Position numbers and translations under genes: made by a program. Of a stretch of DNA of 36,854 bases, positions 1-8,465 are shown piece after piece. Below the pieces are notes generated by a model. It did no database searches, was not told where the DNA came from, and worked only from the letters and a program-made list of their open reading frames with translations. The stretch is taken from positions 1-36,854 of the forward strand of contig JAFDYN010000021.1 in NCBI GenBank assembly GCA_018267385.1, written 5' to 3'. Source of the DNA: Bacteroidota bacterium. GTDB lineage: Bacteria; Bacteroidota; Bacteroidia; Chitinophagales; LD1. Each line of letters opens with the position of its first letter. Within the stretch, counting starts at the first letter, position 1.

Positions 1-33
1 CATAGAAATCTATGTGGTTCAAAAACGTATTTT

Positions 34-120
34 GATTACCATACAGAGGCCACAGAGATATTGAAACTCCGCGTTCTCATCTCCGGCTGTTCCCCTCGGT
101 GTCGTCTGTGTAGTGCTTTT
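34..120. repeat. Degenerate CACAGAG-type dispersed repeat, partial copy
   Basis: This stretch upstream of the first gene shares short blocks in the same order with the better-preserved element at 2122-2240: CACAGAGATATT, then AAACTCCG, then CTGTGTAGT. No reading frame here resembles a protein. I take it as a decayed or distant copy of the same intergenic repeat. The remainder of 1-220 shows only a weak TAnnTTTG-like box (GACCTTTG, about 193-200) before the first gene. Confidence 0.4.
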
Positions 121-220
121 GTATTGTCCTACTCTACGCTGTTTCGGCTACGATAAAGATCGTTTCGGTGCATCGGCTGCGCTCCGTAGTGCTGACCTTT
201 GCACCTAAACAAATCAAAAC

Positions 221-1195
221 ATGAATATCGTACTTACAGGTTCCCTCGGCCACATCAGCCGGCCACTCACTCAGATGCTCGCCAAAGCGGGTCATACCCT
301 CACCGTGATCAGCAGCCAGCCCAGTCGGCAGCGCGAGATAGAAAGCCTCGGCGCACTGCCCGCTATAGGCAGTATCAATGACGTAGATTTCCTCACACGC
401 ACCTTCACCGGTGCAGAGATAGTCTACCTGATGGAGCCACCTATCAGCCCCGCGCAGATGTTTGATCCAGCCCTCGATCCCTATCAGTATGTCAATGATA
501 TCGTGAAAGGCTATAAAGAGGCCGTACAGCGCAGTGGTGTCAAAAAGATCGTTCACCTCAGCAGTATCGGGGCGCATACCGACACGGGTGTCGGCCTGCT
601 CAAATTTCACTATCACGCGGAACATATGCTCAAGCAGCTGCCGGCTGATGTCTCTATCAAATTCATGCGCCCTGTAGGCTTTTACTACAATTTGTTGCTT
701 AATATTGATGTGATCAAAATGCTGAGCAAGGGCTTTGTTGGCGGACTGATGGCACTGCAGCACTATGGCATTTCGGGCCTGATCGGAGGCCAGAGGGGAG
801 TAGTAGCCAGCAACTATGGCGGCGACACGATGAACCTGCTCGTATCACCCTATGACATCGCCACAGTGATAGCAGAGGAGATGGGCAAACCATTTGCCGG
901 CCGGAGCTTCCGCTATATAGCCAGTGAGGAGCTGACCTGCAATGAGGTGGCAGCCATACTCGGACCAGCCATAGGCAAGCCCTACCTCAAGTGGGTCGCC
1001 ATTTCGGACAAAATGCTGACCAATACCATGCTGAAGCAAGGCGCAAATGAGAAGTTGACTAAAGGCGTAGTGGAGATGGGAGCCGCCGGCCGCACGGGTG
1101 TATTGTACGAAGACTACTACAAGCATCGTCCCGTCCTCGGCCCTACTAAGCTCAAGAGCTTCCTGCCAGAGTTCGCAGCAGCATATAATAAATGA
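221..1195 (+). CDS. NmrA-like NAD(P)-binding protein (atypical SDR)
   Basis: A 324-aa protein beginning MNIVLTGSLGHISRP, a nucleotide-binding beta-alpha-beta start with a GxxGxxS variant of the GxxGxxG loop at residues 7-13. The later stretch VYLMEPP and the segment VKKIVHLSSIGAH match the usual NmrA/YtfG-type atypical short-chain dehydrogenase pattern, a family that senses NAD(P) redox state or reduces quinones and flavin-type substrates. The classical SDR Tyr-x-x-x-Lys pair is not obvious, as expected for the atypical branch. The protein has no signal peptide and should be cytosolic. The ATG at 221 is preceded by a weak promoter box. The AraC-type regulator starts 6 bases after the stop, so the two are probably co-transcribed. 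The substrate cannot be told from sequence. Confidence 0.85.
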   Translation: MNIVLTGSLGHISRPLTQMLAKAGHTLTVISSQPSRQREIESLGALPAIGSINDVDFLTRTFTGAEIVYLMEPPISPAQMFDPALDPYQYVNDIVKGYKEAVQRSGVKKIVHLSSIGAHTDTGVGLLKFHYHAEHMLKQLPADVSIKFMRPVGFYYNLLLNIDVIKMLSKGFVGGLMALQHYGISGLIGGQRGVVASNYGGDTMNLLVSPYDIATVIAEEMGKPFAGRSFRYIASEELTCNEVAAILGPAIGKPYLKWVAISDKMLTNTMLKQGANEKLTKGVVEMGAAGRTGVLYEDYYKHRPVLGPTKLKSFLPEFAAAYNK

Positions 1196-1201
1196 TAGCA
1201 G

Positions 1202-2116
1202 ATGCAGAAGCAAGTATATCAGTTTAAAACCATCAGCGAGTACCACCGTATACTCGGTCTGCCTGAGCCGGACCATCCGCTCATCAGCGTGATAGACATC
1301 AGTGATATCCCTCGCGGAGATGTCGTGCCGCCTGTCACCATGGTCTATGATTTTTACAACATTTCTCTGAAGCGCAGCCCCGATGTGCGCTACCGCTACG
1401 GCCAGCAGGAGTGCGATTTTGACAAAGGGCTGCTCTTCTTCATGGCGCCCGGTCAGGTTTTTGGCCTCGATGCTACGCACGATCTTTCTACCATCAGCGG
1501 GTGGATGCTACTCATACATCCTGATCTCCTCTGGCATACTACGCTCGCTACACATATCAAGCAGTATGACTTCTTTGACTACGAGATCAATGAAGCCCTC
1601 TTCCTCGCGCCCCGCGAGGAGGAGAAGGTGGTCAGCATCCTGCGCAATATCCGCCAGGAGTACCAGTCCAATATTGATACCTACAGCCAGGATATCATCA
1701 TAGCCGAGCTGGAGTTGCTGCTCGCCTGCTCCGAGCGGTATTACAATAGGCAGTTTATTACCCGCAAGAAAGTAAACCACGAAGTACTGGGCCGCCTCGA
1801 GGTATTGCTAAATGATTACTTTGATCACAAGCAGCTCGCTACCAATGGCCTGCCCACCGTGCAGTATATATCCGATCGGCTAGGCATCTCCCCCGGCTAC
1901 CTGCGCAACCTGCTCAAGACCCTCACCGGCCTCAACACGCAGCAGCACATCCACGAGAAGCTGATAGACAAAGCCAAGCAGCAACTCTCTACCACAGACC
2001 TATCAGTGAGCGAGATCGCCTATATGCTCGGTTTCGAGCATCCGCAGTCATTCAGCAAGCTCTTCAAATCAAAGACAAACCTTTCACCGCTGGAGTTTCG
2101 CGCGAGTTTTAATTAG
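1202..2116 (+). CDS. AraC-family transcriptional regulator
   Basis: A 304-aa regulator. The C-terminal third carries the two helix-turn-helix units of AraC/XylS proteins: the first around VQYISDRLGISPGYLRNLLK, the second around LSVSEIAYMLGFEHPQSFSK, followed by the conserved F-K-x-x-x-x-x-S-P-L-E-F end. The N-terminal approximately 180 residues would be the ligand-sensing, cupin-like part typical of the family. The gene lies 6 bases downstream of the NmrA-like gene and probably regulates it and itself. A 23-bp piece of its 3' end (2081-2103) is repeated with one mismatch at 2242-2264, after the 119-bp inverted-repeat element. Confidence 0.92.
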   Translation: MQKQVYQFKTISEYHRILGLPEPDHPLISVIDISDIPRGDVVPPVTMVYDFYNISLKRSPDVRYRYGQQECDFDKGLLFFMAPGQVFGLDATHDLSTISGWMLLIHPDLLWHTTLATHIKQYDFFDYEINEALFLAPREEEKVVSILRNIRQEYQSNIDTYSQDIIIAELELLLACSERYYNRQFITRKKVNHEVLGRLEVLLNDYFDHKQLATNGLPTVQYISDRLGISPGYLRNLLKTLTGLNTQQHIHEKLIDKAKQQLSTTDLSVSEIAYMLGFEHPQSFSKLFKSKTNLSPLEFRASFN

Positions 2117-2121
2117 GATGC

Positions 2122-2240
2122 TTTACTACGCAGAGTGAACGAAGTTTCGATCACAGAGCTCACAGAGATATTATCACGCATAGAGTCAATTACTTTTGAG
2201 GTACGGAGAAATTAAAACTCCGTATCCTCTGTGTAGTAAA
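2122..2240. repeat. MITE-like 119-bp element with terminal inverted repeats
   Basis: The ends are TTTACTACGCAGAG (2122-2135) and CTCTGTGTAGTAAA (2227-2240), which are inverted copies matching at 13 of 14 positions. Inside is a second inverted repeat, TACGGAG (2202-2208) and CTCCGTA (2218-2224). The element has no coding capacity and lies just 3' of the AraC-type gene. A second copy of part of that gene's 3' end follows it directly (2242-2264). It resembles a miniature inverted-repeat element or a palindromic intergenic repeat; the related fragment at 34-120 suggests it is dispersed. Confidence 0.6.
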
Positions 2241-2410
2241 TCTTTCACCACTGGAGTTTCGCGCCAGGATAGCTTTTGCAAAGAATATGCACCAAACAAT
2301 TAGGACTGCCGCTTGTTGATGTTTCCGGTACGCTCACAGACTTAAGTTTGCAGTATGCTATCCCGTTCTATTTTAGCGTCAGTATCCTTTACACCTGTAT
2401 CATTCTATCC

Positions 2411-4462
2411 ATGCGTCCATTCATTTTTATTCTTGCGCTCATTTATTCCGGTGTTGCTTTTGCCCAGGTCTCACCCGCGGCTGTCACCATCGCGCGCGAT
2501 AGCTTTGGCGTGCCGCATATCTTTGCGGCTACTGATGCTGAGGTGGCCTACGGCCTGGCCTGGGCACACTGTGAGGATGACTTCCGCTCCGTGCAGGAAA
2601 ACCTCCTCCAGAGCCGCAGCCTGCTGGGAGAGGTGGAGGGCAAGAATGGCGTGCTCTTCGATTTCGCCATGCAGTTCTTCGGTATCGATACGTTCGTAGA
2701 TCATCATTATGAGCAGGCGTTTTCGCCGCAATTCAAAGCGGTACTCACGGGCTACATACAGGGTGTCAATGCCTACGCTGCCGCCCATCCTGACAGGGTC
2801 TTGGTCAAGCGCGCGCTACCCTTCAATGAGCACGACATCATCCGCAGCTATACGCTGAATCTCACCCTCTTTGCCGGTGCCGGTATCGCGCTGAAATCCA
2901 TCAAGGACCGCCGCATCGAGTTCTTTCACCAGCCCAATGAGATCGGCTCTAATGCCATGGCCATCGCCCCCTCGCGCACTGAGGATGGCCGCACCTGGCT
3001 CGCGGTCAATAGCCACCAGCCGCTCGAAGGGCGCTTCGCATGGTACGAGGCGCATCTGTGTAGCGACGAGGGTTGGGATATCATCGGCGGGCTTTTCCCG
3101 GGTGGTGTCACCGTCTTCGTAGGGAGCAATCAGCACCTCGGCTGGGCCCACACCACCAACTACCACAACTTCGGCGATGTCTACAAACTACAGCGTCGTG
3201 GCAATAAATATTTCTACGATGGTCAATGGCGCAAATTTGATACGCGCACTGCGCACCTACGCATCCGCCTCGGCAAAATAGTCCTGCCCGTCAGCCGGAA
3301 GATCCGCTACACCGTGCACGGCCCTGTCTTTAGCAATAAGGATGGCGACTATGCGCTCCGCTTCCCTGGCTATCAGGATATCCGCGCCGCCGAGCAGTGG
3401 TACCACATGGATAAAGCGAAGAACTGGAGCGAGTTTGAGAAGGCGATAAAGATGGAGGCCATCCCGCTATTTAATATCGTCTATGGCGATCGTGACGGGC
3501 ATATCTTCTGGCAGAGCGGCTGCCAGGTGCCGTTGCGCGATACTGCCATCCGCTGGCATGTGCCCATGCCCGGCACTAGCTCGCAGTATGTCTGGCAAAA
3601 ACTCCTGCCGTATAACAGCAAGCCCGCGCTGCTCGATCCATCATGCGGCTTTGTCTATAGCTGCAATCAAACACCACTCGCTACCTCCGGCACTGCGTGC
3701 AACTGGCACGGCTACTTTCCCGGCATGCAGCTCTTCACCTACAATCGTGGTGAGCGCTTTGGCGAAATGCTGAATGCCATAAAGGGCAAGATTACCTGGC
3801 AGCAGTTCCTCGATGTGAAGTTTGATAAGCACTATGCGCCAGACGGCACCTATGCGCACAATTTCCGCGCACTCTATCACCTCGACGCGCAGAAGTATCC
3901 CGACCTCTCTGCCGCCATCACAAAACTTAAACACTGGGACTGGTCCGGCACAGTAGACAATAAAGACGCCGCCCTCGCCATGCTCACCCACGAGTACCTG
4001 ATGAAAAAACTCAATGGCCCCTTCGCATTTCTCATGATCAAAAAGGATACGCTCACAGAGTCCGAGGCGGTAGAGGCAGTACGCCACGCACAGCAGCAGC
4101 TCATAGAGACACACGGCAGCATAGACGTACCACTGGGTGATGTGCAGCGCCTCATACGCGGCACCGTGAGCATACCTGCCAGCGGCCTGCGCGAGGTGCC
4201 CCGTGCCGCAGACCCGAAACTCGTAGACAAAAGAAAGGGCATCTACAAAGTGACCAGTGGTGACGGCTACATACAGTTGGTCAAGTTTGACAAACACGGC
4301 GTGGACCTCCGCACCATCAGCCCCTACGGCGCCTCAGCGGACCCGGCCAGCCCGCACTACACAGACCAGATGGCCATGTTTGAAAAGGAGCAATTCAAGC
4401 AGATGACCTTTGACAAAGCCGAGATCCTCCGCCGGGCGGAGCGTGTCTATCATCCGCAGTAG
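2411..4462 (+). CDS. Secreted penicillin acylase / AHL acylase-like N-terminal nucleophile hydrolase
   Basis: I choose the ATG at 2411, giving 683 aa, because it begins a clean signal peptide (MRPFIFILALIYSGVAFAQ). The frame is open upstream to 2276 but that extension has no signal logic. The start of the mature protein (TIARDSFGVPHIFAATDAEVAYGLAWAHCEDDF) is typical of the alpha chain of penicillin acylases. The autoproteolysis site and catalytic serine are in IGSNAMAIA, Ser180 from this start, matching the GSN motif of AHL/penicillin acylases (S45 family). The precursor should cleave itself there into alpha and beta chains in the periplasm and hydrolyse an amide bond; long-chain acyl-homoserine lactones or beta-lactam side chains are the common substrates. 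The gene stands alone, about 150 bases from the next gene. Confidence 0.9.
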   Translation: MRPFIFILALIYSGVAFAQVSPAAVTIARDSFGVPHIFAATDAEVAYGLAWAHCEDDFRSVQENLLQSRSLLGEVEGKNGVLFDFAMQFFGIDTFVDHHYEQAFSPQFKAVLTGYIQGVNAYAAAHPDRVLVKRALPFNEHDIIRSYTLNLTLFAGAGIALKSIKDRRIEFFHQPNEIGSNAMAIAPSRTEDGRTWLAVNSHQPLEGRFAWYEAHLCSDEGWDIIGGLFPGGVTVFVGSNQHLGWAHTTNYHNFGDVYKLQRRGNKYFYDGQWRKFDTRTAHLRIRLGKIVLPVSRKIRYTVHGPVFSNKDGDYALRFPGYQDIRAAEQWYHMDKAKNWSEFEKAIKMEAIPLFNIVYGDRDGHIFWQSGCQVPLRDTAIRWHVPMPGTSSQYVWQKLLPYNSKPALLDPSCGFVYSCNQTPLATSGTACNWHGYFPGMQLFTYNRGERFGEMLNAIKGKITWQQFLDVKFDKHYAPDGTYAHNFRALYHLDAQKYPDLSAAITKLKHWDWSGTVDNKDAALAMLTHEYLMKKLNGPFAFLMIKKDTLTESEAVEAVRHAQQQLIETHGSIDVPLGDVQRLIRGTVSIPASGLREVPRAADPKLVDKRKGIYKVTSGDGYIQLVKFDKHGVDLRTISPYGASADPASPHYTDQMAMFEKEQFKQMTFDKAEILRRAERVYHPQ

Positions 4463-4589
4463 GAGTGGAGGGGATTCAATAGGCGATGAACAAATGAAAA
4501 GATCATTTGCGAGCGATAGCGAAGCAATCCTCCACTTCATGTATTTGGACGTAAGCTCTTTACAAGTTCAGAACAGCAGTTATATTGCT

Positions 4590-4597
4590 TACTTTTG
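4590..4597 (+). promoter_or_regulatory. Bacteroidota -7 promoter box (TACTTTTG)
   Basis: TACTTTTG fits the TAnnTTTG -7 consensus used by the Bacteroidota primary sigma factor. It lies 19 bases before the GTG start at 4617. No clear TTTG -33 box is found at the usual distance, so the call rests on the -7 box and its position. Confidence 0.4.
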
Positions 4598-4616
4598 CAA
4601 ACAGCAAGCATAAAAC

Positions 4617-4991
4617 GTGGATCTTATTTACTTCTATATATACAGGTTTTATAAGACCCGTGTCAGTATCAGTGATCCGCATCTTTATACAGTGCTGGCT
4701 ATAGCCACTCTCGCAGCATTGTCCGTTGCGACGGTATCAGATTGGATCTCCATTATTTACTTCTGCCGAGGCATATCTGTCTTTTTATGGATGCTGTTTT
4801 TTGTTAGTAGTGCACTGATCTTTCACGTCTATTACAGAAGCAGAAAAAAGAAACTTGTCAAAAAAGCTCCCCTGCTATTCGGTAATGAGAAAATCCCCGT
4901 CGCAATTACCATCGCTTTTGTTTTGATTGGATTGTTCTTCCTCTTTCAGGGCCCTATCATCAGTCATAGCCTGATGAGTAAATGCAGATAG
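4617..4991 (+). CDS. Small hydrophobic membrane protein, function unknown
   Basis: A 124-aa protein starting at GTG; an in-frame TAA two codons upstream rules out an earlier start. It has three likely membrane spans: about residues 23-42 (LYTVLAIATLAALSVATVS), 47-70 (IYFCRGISVFLWMLFFVSSA) and 93-112 (VAITIAFVLIGLFFLFQGPI). A basic cytoplasmic loop (YYRSRKKKLVKK) separates spans two and three. I do not recognise the family. The base composition is more AT-rich than the flanking acylase. A TAnnTTTG box lies just upstream, which supports a real, separately transcribed gene. Confidence 0.6.
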   Translation: MDLIYFYIYRFYKTRVSISDPHLYTVLAIATLAALSVATVSDWISIIYFCRGISVFLWMLFFVSSALIFHVYYRSRKKKLVKKAPLLFGNEKIPVAITIAFVLIGLFFLFQGPIISHSLMSKCR

Positions 4992-5070
4992 GGCGCAGCT
5001 ACTATGCTTTCCCTTCGCGTCTTTGCGCCTTCGCGTGCAACTGTATTTACCGCGCCTCACGTCTTAAGCT

Positions 5071-5258
5071 CTTCCGGATTTGCAATCCGGAAGTATAATA
5101 ACCGTGGATTTAAAATCCACAGTTAGCAGAGTTGGGGATTATAAATCCGGTACAGCAGTAGTCTATCATCCCGAGTAGGAGAGAAACATTTTAAAGATGA
5201 ATGCTGCAATAGCAGAGCCCTCTCCCTCGGAGAGGGAAGATGTCCGCCTCGGCGGACA
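5071..5258. repeat. Cluster of REP-like palindromes and hairpins
   Basis: Five palindromes follow each other in the gap between the genes ending at 4991 and 5273. They are CTTCCGGATT-TGC-AATCCGGAAG (5071-5093); GTGGATTT-A-AAATCCAC (5104-5120); GGATT-ATA-AATCC (5136-5148); CCCTCTCC-CTC-GGAGAGGG (5218-5236); and TGTCCGCC-TC-GGCGGACA (5241-5258). The first three share the core GGATT/AATCC and look like one diverging repeat family, similar in style to REP sequences. The last two may also serve as terminators for the convergent genes. The CGCGTCTTTGCGCCTTCGCG-type text at about 5016-5038 recurs at 5735-5835 and 36058-36116. Confidence 0.55.
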
Positions 5259-5272
5259 GATGGGAGAGGTAC

Positions 5273-5695
5273 TCACCGTAGCGTCACACTCGTCATCACC
5301 GTCTGATCCGCAGCGATACTCAGCGCCGCATCAGAGAAGGCGGGCGGCCCCAGCCTGATCCGCGCATCGCGACTGAAGCCTAATGGCTCCGTGGGGTAGC
5401 CCACCAGGTTTGTTTTTAGTTTGTGATCGCGGTCGGTGTCCTGGTACACTGCTACTGCGTAGGTCCCGGCAGGCACCTGCTCAAAGACCACCTGCATCTG
5501 ATCTGCAGTGATAGTCGTATAGATGCCTTTCGCCTCTTTGCCCGTCCTGGGAAAGTTATCCTTCGTAAACAGCGCCGTGGCCAGCTCACCACCTTTGGTA
5601 GTATTGATGCCCTTCACAGTCACCACCAGGCGGCCCGTCTGCGCATAGCAAGTGACCGAACCCAAGAGCGCCGTGCAAAAGAATAATCGCTTCAT
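5273..5695 (-). CDS. DUF2141 domain protein, exported
   Basis: A 140-aa protein with a signal peptide (MKRLFFCTALLGSVTCYAQ) followed by one DUF2141 domain. Typical family features are the opening LVVTVKGI, the central VFEQVPAGTYAVAVYQDTDRDHKL with an Asp-rich turn, and the end LSIAADQTVMTSVTLR. DUF2141 proteins are small beta-sandwich periplasmic or secreted proteins common in Bacteroidota and marine Proteobacteria. Their role is not established; the Asp-x-Asp-x-Asp-like turn could hold calcium. The gene is transcribed leftward, alone, and converges on the gene ending at 4991. Confidence 0.85.
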   Translation of the reverse strand: MKRLFFCTALLGSVTCYAQTGRLVVTVKGINTTKGGELATALFTKDNFPRTGKEAKGIYTTITADQMQVVFEQVPAGTYAVAVYQDTDRDHKLKTNLVGYPTEPLGFSRDARIRLGPPAFSDAALSIAADQTVMTSVTLR

Positions 5696-5848
5696 GCACT
5701 ACAAAACAAAGATGTACCACAAATGTTGCTCGCAGATAGACGCGCTTTGCGCTTTCGCGTCTGTCTATCAGCGACAGGGTTTGCGTGAAGTGTATTTGCG
5801 TCAATCTCCTTTCGCGTTTCCGCGCTTTTGCGGTGAAACACCCTATGC

Positions 5849-5879
5849 TTTGTATTTAATGTTTAAACATCTATCTTTG
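5849..5879 (+). promoter_or_regulatory. Consensus Bacteroidota promoter for the dioxygenase gene
   Basis: TTTG at 5849-5852, then 19 bases, then TATCTTTG at 5872-5879. This matches the Bacteroidota TTTG / TAnnTTTG promoter in both boxes and spacing. The ATG of the YgiD-type gene is 21 bases past the -7 box, implying a very short leader. It is the best promoter match I found in the window. Confidence 0.8.
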
Positions 5880-5899
5880 CATTATCAAATTAGCTACCC

Positions 5900-6775
5900 A
5901 TGCACCGCAGGGAGTTTTTGCATCACATCATCACCACATCAGCTATGGTCACACTAGGATCATTTGGCACGATGGCCAGCGAATGGAAAGAGACAGGCAC
6001 CACCATGCCTGTGCTCTTCATAGGCCACGGCAGCCCCATGAACGCGATCGAAGACAATGAATTCAGCCGCGGCTGGCACGCCATGGCCGCCACACTGCCG
6101 CGCCCGCGCGCCATCCTCGTCATCTCTGCCCACTGGGAGACACGCGGTACCTTTGTCACCGCCATGGAGCGGCCCAAGACGATACACGACTTTGGCGGCT
6201 TCCCGCAGGCATTGTTTGATGTAGAGTACAAGGCACCCGGCAGCCCCGAGCTGGCAAAGGAAACGCAGCAGGCCATCACCACCACACCCGTAGGCCTCGA
6301 TGAGAGCTGGGGCCTCGACCACGGCACCTGGAGCGTGCTGGTGCGCATGTATCCCGATGCCACCATCCCCGTCGTGCAGCTCAGCCTCGACCACACCCGC
6401 GATGCGCAGTACCACTACGACCTCGCCCGGCAGATAGCAGTCCTGAGAAAGAAAGGCGTCCTCATCATCGGCAGCGGTAATATGGTCCACAACTTCCGCT
6501 ACCTCGACGCGCGCCAGGGCTTTGAGAAACACTACGGCCACGACTGGGCGCTGGAGGCCAATGACCAGTTCAAAAACCTCATCACCACGCACGATCACCG
6601 CCCGCTCATAGACTACCAGGCCACCCGCGGCTTTGCCCTCTCAGCCCCCACGCCCGAGCACTACCTCCCCATGCTCTACACCCTCGCCATCGGTGGTCAG
6701 GATGAAAAGCTACAGTTCTTCAACGACGCCGTCGTAGCGGGATCTTTCTCGATGACTTCGTTTAGGGTGGGGTAA
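5900..6775 (+). CDS. ygiD: YgiD-type 4,5-DOPA extradiol dioxygenase with Tat-like signal
   Basis: A 291-aa member of the class III extradiol ring-cleavage dioxygenase family (4,5-DOPA dioxygenase, YgiD). Metal-site and active-site regions are visible: GHGSPM (His43), SAHWE (His78), LDHGTW (His141) and NMVHNFR (His197). The family opens the aromatic ring of catechol-type compounds using Zn or Fe. The unusual part is the N-terminus, MHRREFLHHIITTSAMVTLG, a twin-arginine-like signal (RREFL plus a hydrophobic stretch) absent from the E. coli enzyme. This suggests export of the folded, metal-loaded enzyme. A consensus promoter precedes it. It converges with the AbiV-like gene, whose stop is 22 bases beyond. 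Confidence 0.88.
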   Translation: MHRREFLHHIITTSAMVTLGSFGTMASEWKETGTTMPVLFIGHGSPMNAIEDNEFSRGWHAMAATLPRPRAILVISAHWETRGTFVTAMERPKTIHDFGGFPQALFDVEYKAPGSPELAKETQQAITTTPVGLDESWGLDHGTWSVLVRMYPDATIPVVQLSLDHTRDAQYHYDLARQIAVLRKKGVLIIGSGNMVHNFRYLDARQGFEKHYGHDWALEANDQFKNLITTHDHRPLIDYQATRGFALSAPTPEHYLPMLYTLAIGGQDEKLQFFNDAVVAGSFSMTSFRVG

Positions 6776-6797
6776 GGGGGAGAGTAGGGAGAGTGTT

Positions 6798-7682
6798 TTA
6801 TTTAGAAAGAGAATTGTTCAACTCCCTTGCGTGTGGAAAAATATCTAGGGGTATTTCTTTAAAAGCATCATTTAATTCATGAGCATTATAGAAGAATAAT
6901 GGATTATTTAACATTTCAAACAAACCGTTGTCCAGTTTGTTTCGGAAAGTCCCAAAGGAATTTTTGTCATCGTTTATATTCTTAAGTGCTGATTCAAGTA
7001 ATTGATAAAATGGCTTAGGGTTTACTTCCTTAATTGCTGCGCTTAGGTAACTTTCTCCATCTTGATTTTCGCAGGAAAGGATAAGACTTTCTATTAGCAT
7101 TTTGACTTTCGAAAGACGCATTCTAATTTTTGAATATTCATTCTCTGAGACATTTAGAGGATTTTTGAGATTGTCTGAATAATCACAATAAAGACCGTCT
7201 TGCCGCAATTCGTCAATCATTGAAAACAGTATCAATTCTTCTCTTAAAGTCTTTACTTTTTTATAGATATATATCCTCAATACTCTATTAGCATAATGCT
7301 TGTTGGTGTTCATTTTTTGGATCGTGCCCAAGGTGTTCTCTGTATTGATTTTTATGTTTTCAAAAAAAAGGAAAAGATCATCGCCCAATACACCGATCGC
7401 GAATATTACATAGGAAATCCAATAACGTAAACGATGATCCTTAAATAGTTTGTGCATTCCTTTAACTTTCCGAAACTGAAATCCTTCACTATCTAAAAAA
7501 ACTATTAATCCTTTTATTAATTCTTCGATGCTTATGATTGTTAAGGTGGTAGCTGTGCCATAGCTTTTCCCGCCAGCTAAAATTTCAGCATCATCCCATT
7601 TAGCGTTGGAGTTTTTAAGCAAAGCCTTGTATAGCTGGCAACATTCTTTTTGAGTGAGGGTAGTAAGGGTTTTATCGGCCAT
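6798..7682 (-). CDS. AbiV-like abortive infection protein (HEPN_AbiV)
   Basis: I start at the ATG at 7682 (294 aa, MADKTLTTLTQKECCQLY). The frame is open further, but that extension would run into the divergent gene. The N-terminal approximately 90 residues fit the AbiV family: a helix beginning CCQLYKALLKNSNAKWDDAE, then YGTATTLTIISIEELIKG (about 41-58, the EE-x-x-K signature) and LFKDHRLR (about 79-86, the family's conserved D/H element). AbiV blocks phage development in Lactococcus. The C-terminal approximately 200 residues are helical and not recognised. The gene is far more AT-rich than its neighbours, pointing to horizontal acquisition. A 58-bp gap separates it from the divergent gene at 7741. 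Confidence 0.75.
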   Translation of the reverse strand: MADKTLTTLTQKECCQLYKALLKNSNAKWDDAEILAGGKSYGTATTLTIISIEELIKGLIVFLDSEGFQFRKVKGMHKLFKDHRLRYWISYVIFAIGVLGDDLFLFFENIKINTENTLGTIQKMNTNKHYANRVLRIYIYKKVKTLREELILFSMIDELRQDGLYCDYSDNLKNPLNVSENEYSKIRMRLSKVKMLIESLILSCENQDGESYLSAAIKEVNPKPFYQLLESALKNINDDKNSFGTFRNKLDNGLFEMLNNPLFFYNAHELNDAFKEIPLDIFPHARELNNSLSK

Positions 7683-7740
7683 AGGATTTTCGAGTTTTTT
7701 CGTAATTTGACTTTCGACTAAATATACTTTAAAGTGAAAT

Positions 7741-8253
7741 ATGAATAAAATCTTTCGATTCTTCTTAATCGGCATGGCAATCATGTATCTGGTGCCAATG
7801 TTGTTATTTACAACCTATCTCCAAATAAAAAACGGCAATGGAATAAAAAGTAGATTTGAGTCCGTTATTGAAGGGATAATGTGGCCTCGTTATTTGCTAC
7901 GTAAACAATCTGCAGCTAACGAAGAAATTGCGAATTCAGAGTTGATTTATAAATCATTGAAATATCATAAAGCTGCAAGTGATATCCTTCTTAAAAAGCA
8001 AGCCCCGATTGAGTCAATTGATATTTCCGATTTGCGAGAATACATAGATACTCTCAGACTTGCTCAAATCGAGGCTAGTAAGGTTGATACAGTTTTGCTG
8101 AGGGAAGAGGATTCGTTGTTTGCAAGGAAATTTATTGATGATTATTTATTGGGACTGAAGTTGTCTATTTCGGGTTACGAAAAAAATAGCTGGGTGGACA
8201 TTCGTTTAGGATCGCAGCATTTCTCTAAATTTCTCACTAATGATAATATTTAG
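7741..8253 (+). CDS. Membrane-anchored protein of unknown function, divergent to abiV-like gene
   Basis: A 170-aa protein with one N-terminal membrane segment (about residues 5-27, FRFFLIGMAIMYLVPMLLFT) and a mainly helical, charged remainder. I recognise no domain. It shares the low GC of the abiV-like gene and diverges from it across 58 bases that must hold both promoters. The two were probably acquired together. A partner or accessory role in defence is only inferred from position. Confidence 0.6.
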   Translation: MNKIFRFFLIGMAIMYLVPMLLFTTYLQIKNGNGIKSRFESVIEGIMWPRYLLRKQSAANEEIANSELIYKSLKYHKAASDILLKKQAPIESIDISDLREYIDTLRLAQIEASKVDTVLLREEDSLFARKFIDDYLLGLKLSISGYEKNSWVDIRLGSQHFSKFLTNDNI

Positions 8254-8429
8254 AATGTTATTCCTATTACGGCCCTTATGTTGATGATAAGTTGCTTAGG
8301 GAAATGCACTCTTAAAGGAATGGCTGGTATTCTAAGTGCATAAGCGGTGTCCCAATACAGAGCCTCCTAGTTTCTATTTTGTAAAAATATTTACATCCCC
8401 TCCGTGTATCTGCGGTTGATGATCTATTC

Positions 8430-8465
8430 AAAAATAAAAAAGGCCGCTCCCAAAGAAGCGACCTC
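8430..8465 (-). terminator. Rho-independent terminator after the intradiol dioxygenase
   Basis: On the minus strand, stem AGGTCGCT...AGCGGCCT (8464-8457 with 8448-8441) is followed by TTTTTTATTTTT. It lies about 75 bases after the stop of the leftward gene ending at 8540. The gap 8254-8539 holds nothing else I can support. Confidence 0.75.
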
